In this document: piece by piece, positions 26,969-35,556 of the stretch
Numbering within the stretch: position 1 is the stretch's first letter
Layout: each line of letters opens with the position of its first letter
NCBI RefSeq assembly: GCF_001955535.1
Contig: NZ_MPVN01000001.1
Location: forward strand, 558,001-622,000
Direction of reading: 5' to 3'
Length of the DNA stretch: 64,000 bases
From: Paenibacillus sp. FSL H7-0326
Lineage (GTDB): Bacteria; Bacillota; Bacilli; Paenibacillales; Paenibacillaceae
Notes under the pieces: model-generated
What the model was told of the DNA's origin: nothing
The model's database searches: none
The model's input: only the letters and a program-made list of their open reading frames with translations
Translations under genes and position numbers: made by a program

Positions 26969-28288
26969 TCATCTCCTCGAAAATTCTGTAATCAATCTCT
27001 GCATAACCTCGTCCAAATTCGTCTTCTCATCTACTTTTTGGCGAGTAAAATCCCAAATATCTCCGATTCGGTCGATAGACTCGTCAATTTCCGCATTAGA
27101 GCCTTTTTGATAAGCACCTATGTTAATCAGATCCTCCGAGTTCTTGAACACGGACATCAGTCTCTTTATATTTTCGGCAGCCTCAATCTGATCGCGGGGG
27201 GCAATGTCCTTCATCACCCGGCTTATACTCGCCAGCACATCAATGGCTGGGAAATGCCCTTTGTTGGCAATGCCCCGATTGAGCACGATGTGCCCATCGA
27301 GAATCCCTCTGACCGCATCGGCAATCGGTTCGTTCATATCGTCACCATCTACCAGCACGGTATAAAAAGCAGTGATTGAGCCCGTTGGTCCTGTACCCGC
27401 TCTTTCCAGCAATTTAGGGAGACTCGCAAATACAGACGGGGTATAACCTCTCATAGCGGGCGGTTCCCCAACGGCTAGACCAACCTCCCGCTGGGCCATC
27501 GCATATCTCGTAACAGAGTCCATCATCAGCATCACATTCATGCCTCGATCTCGGAAGTACTCTGCAATGGTTGTCGCAATGAGCGCCCCCTTAATCCTCA
27601 CCAGTGCAGGCTGATCCGAGGTCGCAACGATGACAACAGACCGTTCCAATCCTTCTGGTCCCAAATCCCGCTCAATGAAATCGAGCACCTCACGTCCGCG
27701 CTCTCCAATCAGTGCGATGACATTCACATCAGCTGATGTATTTCTTGCGATCATACCCATAAGTGTACTTTTCCCTACCCCGGATCCGGCAAAAATACCT
27801 ACACGCTGGCCTTTACCAATCGTGAGCAGACCGTCGATAGCCCGAACGCCAATGCTTATCGGCTCTTGAACTCTCGGCCTATTGAGCGGGTTAATGGGCG
27901 TACTAGAGGTGGAATAATGCTGCATTCTCGCGGGTATTAATGATCCATCCAGCGGCTGACCTAACCCATCCAGCACTTTTCCTAGCAGCTCAGATCCCAC
28001 CTGTACATTCAGCGGTTTTCCTGTACCTACGACATCACATCCAGGGCCGATGGATTGCAGATCTCCAAGCGGCATCAGAAGCACTTTATTGTCTCTAAAC
28101 CCGACAACCTCAGCCTTCAAAGGTGTCGATGACTGGCTGGGATAGATGAGGCATACATCCCCTATGCTGGCGTCTGGACCTTCCGACTCCACCATCAGCC
28201 CGATCACCTGCGTTACTTTTCCATTAATGCGAATCGGATCCAAATGTTTGAGCTGATCAATATATCTGTGTGAGCTAAGCACCTTCAT
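26969..28288 (-). CDS. fliI: Flagellar export ATPase FliI
   Basis: FliI is the F1-beta-like hexameric ATPase that energises substrate unfolding at the export gate. Walker A (FAGSGVGKSTLMGMIA, ~170-185), Walker B (VMLMMDSVTRYA) and the catalytic Glu in ALIGERGREV are visible. I choose ATG 28288 (MKVLSSHRYI), with AGGAGGAG 10 bases upstream, over an in-frame TTG that precedes the binding site. It overlaps the end of fliH by 14 bases. Confidence 0.96.
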   Translation of the reverse strand: MKVLSSHRYIDQLKHLDPIRINGKVTQVIGLMVESEGPDASIGDVCLIYPSQSSTPLKAEVVGFRDNKVLLMPLGDLQSIGPGCDVVGTGKPLNVQVGSELLGKVLDGLGQPLDGSLIPARMQHYSTSSTPINPLNRPRVQEPISIGVRAIDGLLTIGKGQRVGIFAGSGVGKSTLMGMIARNTSADVNVIALIGERGREVLDFIERDLGPEGLERSVVIVATSDQPALVRIKGALIATTIAEYFRDRGMNVMLMMDSVTRYAMAQREVGLAVGEPPAMRGYTPSVFASLPKLLERAGTGPTGSITAFYTVLVDGDDMNEPIADAVRGILDGHIVLNRGIANKGHFPAIDVLASISRVMKDIAPRDQIEAAENIKRLMSVFKNSEDLINIGAYQKGSNAEIDESIDRIGDIWDFTRQKVDEKTNLDEVMQRLITEFSRR

Positions 28289-29129
28289 ACTGTCCTCGCT
28301 CCTCCTGATCAAGTGCGACTCTGATCAATTCCTTCTTGATCTCCGTCAATTGGGTATCTATTCTTGCATCCACACTTCCGTATGCTGAACGGATAACACA
28401 GCCACGGTCCTTGACAGAAGCGTCAGGCAATATCTTCAGCTCGGCTTGAGAATCAATTGCGAAGCTCAATTCCTCTCTCGCTGCTTGAACAAAGGAGAAC
28501 TGGGATGGAGCGACACATAGAGTAATGACCCCTTGCTCTCGTTTGCGAGATAGATTCTTCTTGATCAGATCGAGCATGAGATCCGTATCCTCAGTCAGCT
28601 GTCTGTCAATGATTTTCTCCGCGATCGCACTGCTGAGCTCAACGAGGAAGGGCTCTGCTTCCTGGATGATCTGGTCCTTCGCTTGGTATGCTTCATTTAG
28701 CACTGCTTGAGCTTCAAGCATCTTAATCTCCACTTGCTCCTGAAGCTCCTTCTGTGCTTTGTCACACCCTTCGTCATATCCCTGTTTAAAACCCTCGGAG
28801 CGCAGCGCCTCAACTAAATGCTCATCCTGTAATCTTTTTTCTTCCCACCAGGCCTCGATCTGAGCTCTGCCCTCCTGCAGCATCCGTTCCGCTTCTTCTG
28901 CCGCTTCACGAATCTGCCTTTCTGCAAATTCTTTCGCATTATGAAGCATTTCTTCTTTTAGTTTTAGCGTTTCCTCATCAACACTCGGCTGTTGACCGAT
29001 ATGAGAAGTAACATCCAAATTGTCCGTAATTTGTTCCTCCTGCAGCTTATCTCCATACTCATGAACAGGTCTCAGCTGTTTGTGAGTATCCACCGGGACG
29101 TATTGGAAGGACTTAATCAAATTAGACAA
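28275..29129 (-). CDS. fliH: Flagellar export stator protein FliH
   Basis: FliH holds the FliI ATPase to the C-ring and resembles the peripheral stalk of F-ATPase. The ~284-residue protein has a long Glu/Gln-rich coiled coil (~60-160) and the C-terminal FliH domain (~165-284, SSAIAEKIIDRQLTED). I prefer the TTG at 29129 (MSNLIKSFQYVP), nine bases after GGAGGAG; the ATG at 29138 lies inside that site. It overlaps the fliG stop. Confidence 0.9.
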   Translation of the reverse strand: MSNLIKSFQYVPVDTHKQLRPVHEYGDKLQEEQITDNLDVTSHIGQQPSVDEETLKLKEEMLHNAKEFAERQIREAAEEAERMLQEGRAQIEAWWEEKRLQDEHLVEALRSEGFKQGYDEGCDKAQKELQEQVEIKMLEAQAVLNEAYQAKDQIIQEAEPFLVELSSAIAEKIIDRQLTEDTDLMLDLIKKNLSRKREQGVITLCVAPSQFSFVQAAREELSFAIDSQAELKILPDASVKDRGCVIRSAYGSVDARIDTQLTEIKKELIRVALDQEERGQYEGA

Positions 29130-30144
29130 CGATATCATCTCCTCCGCCGCGAGCTATAATAATCTCACCAGCTTCTTCCAATCTTCTGATCGTTGCGACA
29201 ATTCGAGTCTGTGCTTCTTCCACATCACGAAGCCTTACAGGACCCATGTACTCCATCTCTTCCTTGAACGTTTCGGACATGCGTTTCGACATGTTCGTGA
29301 ATATCGCTTGACGCACTTCTTCACTCGCCACTTTAAGGGCAAGCTGCAGATCGGCATTGTCGATATCACGGATAATGCGCTGAATTGAACGGTTATCCAC
29401 ATTAACGATGTCTTCAAATACAAACATCCGTTTCTTAATTTCTTCTGCAAGCTCTGGATCTTGAATTTCGAGAGAGTCGAGAATGGTACGCTCTGTTCCC
29501 CGATCGACACCATTTAGAATCTGAACAATGGATTCAATACCGCCGGCATTAGTATAATCCTGAGTCACCGTTGCAGACAGCTTCTGTTCCAGAACCCGTT
29601 CCACTTGTGAAATGACTTCAGGAGAAGTGCTGTCCATGACGGCTACGCGTCTTGCGACATCGGCCTGTTTGTCCTGCGGAAGCGAGGACAGAATGGCTGC
29701 TGCCTGCTCAAATTGCAGATAGGACAGTACTAGCGCAATAGTCTGCGGGCTCTCGTTCTGAATGAAGTTAAGAATTTGATTCGGATCCGCTTTACGAGCA
29801 AAATCAAACGGTCTGACCTGAAGTGTAGCGGTTAGACGATTGATAACCTCCAGTGCTTTTTGTGATCCGAGTGCTTTTTCCAAAATTTCCTTGGCATAAT
29901 TGATGCCGCCCTGCGAGATATACTCTTGAGCCAAGCAAATTTGATGGAACTCGGACATAATCAATTCTTTCTCTCCTGAATCCACCTTACGAACATTGGC
30001 AATTTCCAGCGTCAATTGTTCGATCTCTTCATCTCTCAAATGCTTGAAGATCTGCGCAGACACTTCAGGTCCTAATGTTATAAGCAATATGGCGGCTTTC
30101 TGCCGGCCTGTTAATCCGTTCCCCTGCTTAACCAACTCGTTCAC
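29122..30144 (-). CDS. fliG: Flagellar motor switch protein FliG
   Basis: FliG links the MS-ring to the C-ring and interacts with the stator through its charged C-terminal domain. The 340-residue protein shows the N-terminal KAAILLITLGPE motif, the middle domain (~115-190) and the torque domain (~195-335) with RMFVFEDIVNVDNRSIQRIIRD. It starts two bases after the fliF stop. Confidence 0.97.
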   Translation of the reverse strand: MNELVKQGNGLTGRQKAAILLITLGPEVSAQIFKHLRDEEIEQLTLEIANVRKVDSGEKELIMSEFHQICLAQEYISQGGINYAKEILEKALGSQKALEVINRLTATLQVRPFDFARKADPNQILNFIQNESPQTIALVLSYLQFEQAAAILSSLPQDKQADVARRVAVMDSTSPEVISQVERVLEQKLSATVTQDYTNAGGIESIVQILNGVDRGTERTILDSLEIQDPELAEEIKKRMFVFEDIVNVDNRSIQRIIRDIDNADLQLALKVASEEVRQAIFTNMSKRMSETFKEEMEYMGPVRLRDVEEAQTRIVATIRRLEEAGEIIIARGGGDDIVV

Positions 30145-30146
30145 CT

Positions 30147-31733
30147 CTATTCATCAGCTAGCCATGTACGAAGCAGGTTAACAAATTCATCTGGTTTCTT
30201 CTTGGCGAGTGTTTCCAGCTGTTTGCGCACTTGGCTTTCATTCGTGACTGTTTCCAAATTAATGGACGGGAACTCTGTAGGAACCTGGAGCGGAATATCT
30301 TCTTCGAACTCTTCTTCCTTGTTGCGCCGTCTTCTGTATATTAAATATCCACCGCCAGCAAGCAGTAATGCAGCGGCTGCAGCCAGCCCCCAGATCATGC
30401 CTGATGTGAGCTGAATTCCGGTTTGTTCCGCTTCTTGCACTTGTGCTGGTTTCTCAGTGACAGATACTCTCTGAGTCACTTGGTCTTCAGTATATTCAAC
30501 CCCTGAGTTCGACAATGAGGATCTGACAATATTTTTAAGCACCTCTCTGATCTGTTCCGTGGTGTCTGATGTTTCATCGTCTTGATCATCATTTGGACTA
30601 CCAGGTGATTCAACTGCTACATTAATGGTTAAATCTTTAACAACGTATGGACTCTGTACGATTTCTTTAGCAATGCGGTTCACTTCGTAATTGATGACAG
30701 AAGAGCTTTCTTCACCACTTGTGGTGGAAGCATCGGCTGCCGGGTAATTGACGACATCTTCTTCTCCAGTGCCAGCAACTCCGCCATCAGCAGAACCTCC
30801 GCCAGTATAACTGCTTTGAATATCCTGGACGCTGATTTCGATCCCCCTCATATTTTCTTCATCTACAGGAGTAACGAGATTTTGCGTTTCATTGACCTTG
30901 TCAAAGTTCAGATTAGATGTTACAAGCACGTCAACATTACTGCTGCCTGTAATACCCGTCAAAAACTCTCTGACTGTTTTCTCAATGTCCTCTTCATATT
31001 GCTTCTGAAGCTGCATGTTCTCCTGCACTTCACCGAGAACACTTCCACCACCGCGCTCCGTAGGTACGAGCTCCTCGCCTTGATCTGTTGAAATCGTAAT
31101 ATTCTCAATTGGCAGATGTGGAACAGCTGTTTTCAGCAAATTGAAATATCCGTCAACGGCCGCCTGCGAAGGCTGATACCCTGGTTGAAATTGAAGCACC
31201 GCAGATGCGGAAGCACTATCTTGAGCTGATGATGCAAACAAGCTTTCTTTTGGAAGATTAACTAGGACTTTAGCCTCAGATATCCCCTGCATACCTAATA
31301 GCATCTGCTCGATTTCACCATTAAAAGCATTGGCATACTTTACTTGGAATTCTTTGTCCGTCATACCCATTGCTGACGAGCCCTGCTCAAAGATGTCATA
31401 TCCGATCGATCCATTCTGAATCAAACCTTGGGAGCCGACATCGACTTTTACACGAGCCGCTTGGGTACTTGGTATGGAAATTTCAGAGCCATCTGCGTTC
31501 AATTGAAACGGAATATTACCTGATTCCAAATAGCTGATTACTCCAGCAGAATCTCCTGCATCCAGCCCCGTAAACGCAACCTCATATTCCGTCTTGGAGA
31601 ACTGTATCGTTAGAACCACAATCGCAATGATCAGGAATAAGACGGTCGAAATTAACATTACTTTTTGTTTTTTCGTAAATTTGTTCCAATACGCGGAAAC
31701 CTTGTCCTTATATTGGGCAATTCTTTCGTTCAC
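30147..31733 (-). CDS. fliF: Flagellar MS-ring protein FliF
   Basis: FliF forms the MS-ring, the platform on which the basal body assembles. The 528-residue protein has two membrane segments (~25-45 and ~430-450), two ring-building motifs in between (YEVAFTGLDAGDSAGVISYLE and TAVPHLPIENITISTDQGEEL), and a C-terminal FliG-binding tail (LAKKKPDEFVNLLRTWLADE). A disordered Gly/Ser/Asp stretch near 315-345 matches the usual external loop. Confidence 0.97.
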   Translation of the reverse strand: MNERIAQYKDKVSAYWNKFTKKQKVMLISTVLFLIIAIVVLTIQFSKTEYEVAFTGLDAGDSAGVISYLESGNIPFQLNADGSEISIPSTQAARVKVDVGSQGLIQNGSIGYDIFEQGSSAMGMTDKEFQVKYANAFNGEIEQMLLGMQGISEAKVLVNLPKESLFASSAQDSASASAVLQFQPGYQPSQAAVDGYFNLLKTAVPHLPIENITISTDQGEELVPTERGGGSVLGEVQENMQLQKQYEEDIEKTVREFLTGITGSSNVDVLVTSNLNFDKVNETQNLVTPVDEENMRGIEISVQDIQSSYTGGGSADGGVAGTGEEDVVNYPAADASTTSGEESSSVINYEVNRIAKEIVQSPYVVKDLTINVAVESPGSPNDDQDDETSDTTEQIREVLKNIVRSSLSNSGVEYTEDQVTQRVSVTEKPAQVQEAEQTGIQLTSGMIWGLAAAAALLLAGGGYLIYRRRRNKEEEFEEDIPLQVPTEFPSINLETVTNESQVRKQLETLAKKKPDEFVNLLRTWLADE

Positions 31734-31770
31734 TGTGTCACCTCATCCGAAACTTTGCTATAAACATAAA

Positions 31771-32076
31771 CTACATTTGGATCCGCATGATTTCCTGGTA
31801 GGCCTCGATTACCTTGTTTCGAACTTGGGTTGTCAGTTGCAGACTTAGGAGAGCCTGCTGTGATGCGACCATAACCTGATCAACATTTACGTTGCCAAGT
31901 ACAAACTCGGTTGACATTTCGCTCGCATGTTTTTCTTGATCTGCCACTTGAGTGATTGCATCTTCAAGGTAGGAAGAGAATTGATTGATGGTTTCTGTTG
32001 GGGTCGAATTGCCCTGTGTCATGTTAACCTTAGGGGTTTGGATAGCTGAAGCTTTAAACATCGTATTTTCGATCAC
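31771..32076 (-). CDS. fliE: Flagellar hook-basal body complex protein FliE
   Basis: FliE joins the MS-ring to the proximal rod and is the first exported rod component. The ~102-residue protein ends with the family pattern FVLGNVNVDQVMVASQQALL and QLTTQVRNKVIEAYQEIMRIQM. I choose GTG 32076 (MIENTMFKASAI), with GGGAGGG about 7 bases upstream. Upstream in-frame ATGs overlap that site. Confidence 0.93.
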   Translation of the reverse strand: MIENTMFKASAIQTPKVNMTQGNSTPTETINQFSSYLEDAITQVADQEKHASEMSTEFVLGNVNVDQVMVASQQALLSLQLTTQVRNKVIEAYQEIMRIQM

Positions 32077-32136
32077 GATTTTCCCTCCCATTATCTTCAC
32101 GATTATGTATTCACATCATTTTTCTCTAGCTTATTT

Positions 32137-32586
32137 CTAACGTCCGATCTCCAGTGCTTTCATCACCATGGCTTTGGAAGCATTAAGGGCAGTAACGTTT
32201 GCTTCATAGGATCTTGATGCACCTATTAAATCTACCATTTCTTTTGTTGTATCCACGTTAGGCATGTACACATACCCTTCTGCATTTGCATCCGGATGTG
32301 TCGGATTGTATACCGGCTTCAGTGGTGCCGTGTCCTCTTCAATCGCCGCGACTTTAACTCCCTGACCCACATTTCCGCCTTGCATCTCATTGTCTAGCAT
32401 CTGCTTGAAGCTGGGCTGATTGGACTCGAGTACAACCATTTTTCGCTTGTATGGAACGGCTTCACCATTCTCGATCTTTGCTCTTGTCGTTTCACTGTTC
32501 GCTATATTCGAAGAAATCACATCCATGCGAAGCCGCTGAGCAGTTAATGCAGAAGCACTGATATCAAAGCTCTTACTGATGTTCAC
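32137..32586 (-). CDS. flgC: Flagellar basal-body rod protein FlgC
   Basis: FlgC is a proximal rod protein. The 149-residue protein carries the N-terminal SALTAQRLRMDVISSNIANSETT motif and the C-terminal NVDTTKEMVDLIGASRSYEANVTALNASKAM motif, both typical of rod proteins that pair in a coiled coil. It follows flgB by seven bases. Confidence 0.96.
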   Translation of the reverse strand: MNISKSFDISASALTAQRLRMDVISSNIANSETTRAKIENGEAVPYKRKMVVLESNQPSFKQMLDNEMQGGNVGQGVKVAAIEEDTAPLKPVYNPTHPDANAEGYVYMPNVDTTKEMVDLIGASRSYEANVTALNASKAMVMKALEIGR

Positions 32587-32593
32587 TTATGAT

Positions 32594-32998
32594 CTATCTC
32601 CCTTCGGTTGCAGTGCGCATAATCTTGATATGTTCATTCACCAATTGAATATAAGAGTTATACCGCAGCTGATTTTCCGCCAAAAGACTCATTTCCTTAT
32701 CTACGTCAACATTGTTGTCATTATTGCTCATAGCTGTACTGTTATCGGTGGTTGTGACAGCTGCTGGAATGAAAGAACTAGGACCAATGGGTATGTGTCT
32801 CTCATTCGTACGTCTTCCAGTTAAAGTCGGTGTTCCTTGCATTTCCTGTGCAAGCAGCTGCTCGAAGTGAACCTCTGAACGTTTGAAATAAGGAGTGTCA
32901 CTATTCGCTATATTATTAGTAATCGCAAGTTGTCTGACGTTAGCTGCATCAATTCCTGCTTGCAATGTTCGAAAGCTTACATCATTCAGAAGATTAAT
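32594..32998 (-). CDS. flgB: Flagellar basal-body rod protein FlgB, apparent ATT start
   Basis: FlgB is the most proximal rod protein. The reading frame contains the rod motif GIDAANVRQLAITNNIANSDTPYFKRSEV and ends in VNEHIKIMRTATEGR. The first conventional start is TTG 32965, but that removes eleven residues (xNLLNDVSFRT) that look like the normal FlgB N-terminus and lacks a binding site. An in-frame ATT at 32998 lies nine bases after AAGGAG. The frame is closed by TAA further upstream with no ATG, GTG or TTG between. I take ATT as the likely start, giving 134 residues. It heads the fla/che cluster. Confidence 0.88.
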   Translation of the reverse strand: MNLLNDVSFRTLQAGIDAANVRQLAITNNIANSDTPYFKRSEVHFEQLLAQEMQGTPTLTGRRTNERHIPIGPSSFIPAAVTTTDNSTAMSNNDNNVDVDKEMSLLAENQLRYNSYIQLVNEHIKIMRTATEGR

Positions 32999-33048
32999 CC
33001 TCGTCCTCTCCTTCCAGAATATTTAAACTATTACCATTTGAAAAATGA

Positions 33049-33132
33049 GACCTAGTTCAAATAATTTCGACAAATAAATCTGAACTTTACTCTTTTCCTA
33101 GGTCTTTAGTAGAAATAATAAGTTATTTGTCG
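33049..33132. repeat. Interlocked inverted repeats upstream of flgB
   Basis: Arm A GACCTAG (33049-33055) matches CTAGGTC (33098-33104), and the adjoining GTTCA (33055-33059) matches TGAAC (33081-33085). Arm B CGACAAATAA (33068-33077) matches TTATTTGTCG (33123-33132) perfectly. The order A-B-A'-B' is the topology of a pseudoknot or of two overlapping operator palindromes. The arms lie 51-130 bases upstream of the flgB start. Confidence 0.55.
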
Positions 33133-33453
33133 TATATTCTAAGTTTCTTAGAGTTGGGCATTTATTACAATAAGAAAAAAGCCCTATCTTTTGCCAAAAA
33201 CAAGGACTTAATATGTATAATTTTCAAAATATGTACATTCTCATGAAAATATAGTCCCATTCTTAGCTGTATATTTTCATAAAAAATTCTTAATTTCAGA
33301 TAGGTCGATTTTAAGATTTCACTAAAAACGATATGATACTTTAGGAGGAAAAAGCGCGACAAACCGCATTTATTGTCATATTTGACTTGGAGACTGGTTG
33401 GATTTTTACCACAAAACAAGTATAGAATTGCACTAAGATGAAAATGCGCACAC

Positions 33454-33493
33454 AAAAAGACTCTTTACAGAGAAATTCTCTATAAAGAGTCTT
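33454..33493 (-). terminator. Rho-independent terminator of hslVU
   Basis: On the minus strand AAGACTCTTTA pairs with TAAAGAGTCTT around a loop, followed by TTTTTG. It begins five bases after the hslU stop codon. Confidence 0.85.
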
Positions 33494-33497
33494 AATT

Positions 33498-34892
33498 CTA
33501 CAAAATATACTGACTTAGATCACGGTCTTTCGCAATTCCACCGAGCTTCTCTCTTACATATTCCGGTGTAATTGTCATCTTCTCTAAGGTGAGTTCCGGC
33601 GCTTCAAAGGACAGATCCTCAAGCAGCTTCTCCAAGATCGTATGTAGACGACGAGCACCAATATTCTCCGTATTCAGGTTGACGGATTCTGCGATGTTCG
33701 CAATCTCCCGAATAGCTTCTGGAGAGAATTCAATCTCGATGTCCTCGGTTTTCAGCAGATCAACATATTGTTTGGTCAGCGCATTTTTCGGTTCTGTCAA
33801 GATAGATACAAAATCATCCAGAGATAGACTGCTGAGTTCTACCCGAATAGGAAAGCGTCCTTGGAGCTCCGGAATGAGATCTGACGGCTTCGACACATGA
33901 AAAGCACCTGCAGCTATAAACAGGATGTAATCCGTCTTTACAGGCCCGTATTTGGTCATTACAGTCGATCCTTCAACGATAGGAAGAATATCCCTCTGAA
34001 CGCCCTCACGGGACACATCTGGCCCTGATCCTTGTCCACGACTTGCTACCTTATCGATCTCATCTATAAAAATGATACCGGACTGCTCCGCACGCCGAAT
34101 CGATTCCTGTGTCACATCATCCATATCGATAAGCTTGCCCGCTTCCTCCTGAATAAGGACTTTACGTGCTTCCTTGATGGGCAGCTTGCGTTTCTTAGTA
34201 CGTTTCGGGAGGAAGTTACCAAACATCTCTTGCATATTCATGCCCATTTGGTCATTTCCTTGACCGGCAAACATATCAAACATGTTAGGTGCATTATCCT
34301 CAACATCAATCTCGATCGTATCATTCTCAAGCTGGCCGGCCAGCAGTTCAAATTTCACTTTACGTCTGCGTTCATGGATAGAGGCATCTTGTGCCGGATC
34401 TTCCTCTTGCTGTGTCTGCTGATGATTGCCAAACAGCATTTCAAAAGGATTTTTTTGATTTTTTGATTTGTTAGCCGACGGGACAAGGATTTGCACAATA
34501 CGCTCATTCGCATTTTCCTCAGCCTTGTCTTTGACCTTTTCCGTCTTCTCCAATTTGACAATCCGGATCGAAGTTTCAATCAAGTCTCGAACCATCGATT
34601 CGACGTCACGTCCGACATAACCTACCTCGGTGAATTTAGTAGCTTCTACTTTTACAAATGGAGCACCGACCAGCTTGGCGAGCCGTCTAGCGATTTCCGT
34701 CTTACCTACCCCTGTAGGTCCAATCATCAGTATATTCTTTGGCACAATTTCATCCTGGGCATCTTCCGGCAGCCTGCTTCGACGATATCTGTTACGGAGG
34801 GCAACAGCGACGGACTTCTTGGCCTGCTTCTGACCAACGATGTACTTATCCAGCTCAGCGACAATTTGTCTGGGAGTAAAAGCTTCGTTCAT
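33498..34892 (-). CDS. hslU: ATP-dependent protease ATPase subunit HslU (ClpY)
   Basis: HslU is the AAA+ unfoldase of the HslVU (ClpYQ/CodWX) protease. The 464-residue protein has Walker A ([19 protein letters not shown], ~56-74), an I domain (~110-245), Walker B ([11 protein letters not shown]) and the C-terminal tail DRDLSQYIL that inserts into HslV. It follows hslV by 40 bases. In B. subtilis codY would follow; here it does not. Confidence 0.97.
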   Translation of the reverse strand: MNEAFTPRQIVAELDKYIVGQKQAKKSVAVALRNRYRRSRLPEDAQDEIVPKNILMIGPTGVGKTEIARRLAKLVGAPFVKVEATKFTEVGYVGRDVESMVRDLIETSIRIVKLEKTEKVKDKAEENANERIVQILVPSANKSKNQKNPFEMLFGNHQQTQQEEDPAQDASIHERRRKVKFELLAGQLENDTIEIDVEDNAPNMFDMFAGQGNDQMGMNMQEMFGNFLPKRTKKRKLPIKEARKVLIQEEAGKLIDMDDVTQESIRRAEQSGIIFIDEIDKVASRGQGSGPDVSREGVQRDILPIVEGSTVMTKYGPVKTDYILFIAAGAFHVSKPSDLIPELQGRFPIRVELSSLSLDDFVSILTEPKNALTKQYVDLLKTEDIEIEFSPEAIREIANIAESVNLNTENIGARRLHTILEKLLEDLSFEAPELTLEKMTITPEYVREKLGGIAKDRDLSQYIL

Positions 34893-34932
34893 TATTTACA
34901 TACCTCCTTTTATTCCTGTTCCTATTCAGAGT

Positions 34933-35475
34933 TTACAGTTCTTCAACGATAATATTACTGTTCGTAAACACGCAAATCTCGGAAGCTACAACCAAAGCCT
35001 CACGAGCCATATCCTTTGCTTCAAGCTCACCCGGATGCCGCTTCAGAGCTCTTGCAGCTGCAAGAGCATAGTTGCCGCCTGACCCGATGGCTAGAATGTC
35101 ATCATCCGGTTCAATAATCTCCCCGCCTCCAGATATAAGCAGCATGCCCGTTTTGTCCATTACGATCATTAACGCCTCCAGCTTGCGCAGCACACGATCC
35201 TGACGCCAATCCTTGGCGAGTTCCACCGCAGCTCTTTGCAGATTGCCATGATGCTCCTCAAGCTTGCCTTCAAATTTCTCAAACAGAGTGATGGCATCAG
35301 CTACAGAACCAGCAAAGCCTGCAACAACCTGTCCGCGGTACAATCTCCGGACCTTCTTCGCTGTATTTTTCATTACCACACTCTGACCCATCGTAACCTG
35401 TCCATCTCCCGCGATGGCCGCCTTGCCATGATGACGCACCGCACAGATCGTCGTCGCATGAAATGTAGTTTCCAT
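34933..35475 (-). CDS. hslV: ATP-dependent protease peptidase subunit HslV (ClpQ)
   Basis: HslV is the proteasome-like peptidase chamber. The 180-residue protein carries [22 protein letters not shown] and the FAGSVADA and [14 protein letters not shown] motifs. The N-terminus is [10 protein letters not shown]: a glutamate follows the initiator methionine, and the candidate catalytic threonines are Thr3/Thr4 or Thr8/Thr9. In Bacillus the family keeps a short extension and uses an N-terminal serine. GGGAGG lies 9 bases before ATG 35475, so the start is well supported. Confidence 0.95.
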   Translation of the reverse strand: METTFHATTICAVRHHGKAAIAGDGQVTMGQSVVMKNTAKKVRRLYRGQVVAGFAGSVADAITLFEKFEGKLEEHHGNLQRAAVELAKDWRQDRVLRKLEALMIVMDKTGMLLISGGGEIIEPDDDILAIGSGGNYALAAARALKRHPGELEAKDMAREALVVASEICVFTNSNIIVEEL

Positions 35476-35507
35476 AATTGCTACCTCCCTTGATTCGTAT
35501 ATGGTAA

Positions 35508-35542
35508 AAACCCGGCACGTCGCTGAGAGACTTACCGGGCTT
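35508..35542 (-). terminator. Terminator between trmFO and hslV
   Basis: Minus strand wording: AGCCCGG (5' arm) and CCGGGTT (3' arm) enclose a 19-base loop and end in TTTTT. In transcription order it lies after hslV's own promoter region would begin, that is downstream of trmFO (stop 35557) and upstream of hslV (start 35475). Confidence 0.65.
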
Positions 35543-35556
35543 TCCTCAAGATGTCG

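Larger units (their letters stand above)
32999..33497. other. AT-rich intergenic region at the usual codY position
   Basis: This 0.5-kb stretch lies between hslU and flgB, where B. subtilis carries codY. No CodY-like coding sequence is present on either strand. It contains the hslU terminator (33454-33493), interlocked inverted repeats (33049-33132) and AT-rich DNA that presumably includes the flgB promoter, although no convincing sigma-A or sigma-D match was found. Confidence 0.6.

Noticed and set aside
33200..33300. CodY-box-like ATTTTC...GAGAAT sequences upstream of flgB
   Set aside because: Spacing is off by one base and the region is AT-rich; not a credible CodY box.
33165..33455. 96-residue minus-strand frame between hslU and flgB
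   Set aside because: AT-rich, no ribosome binding site, composition of random translation, and it starts inside the hslU terminator.
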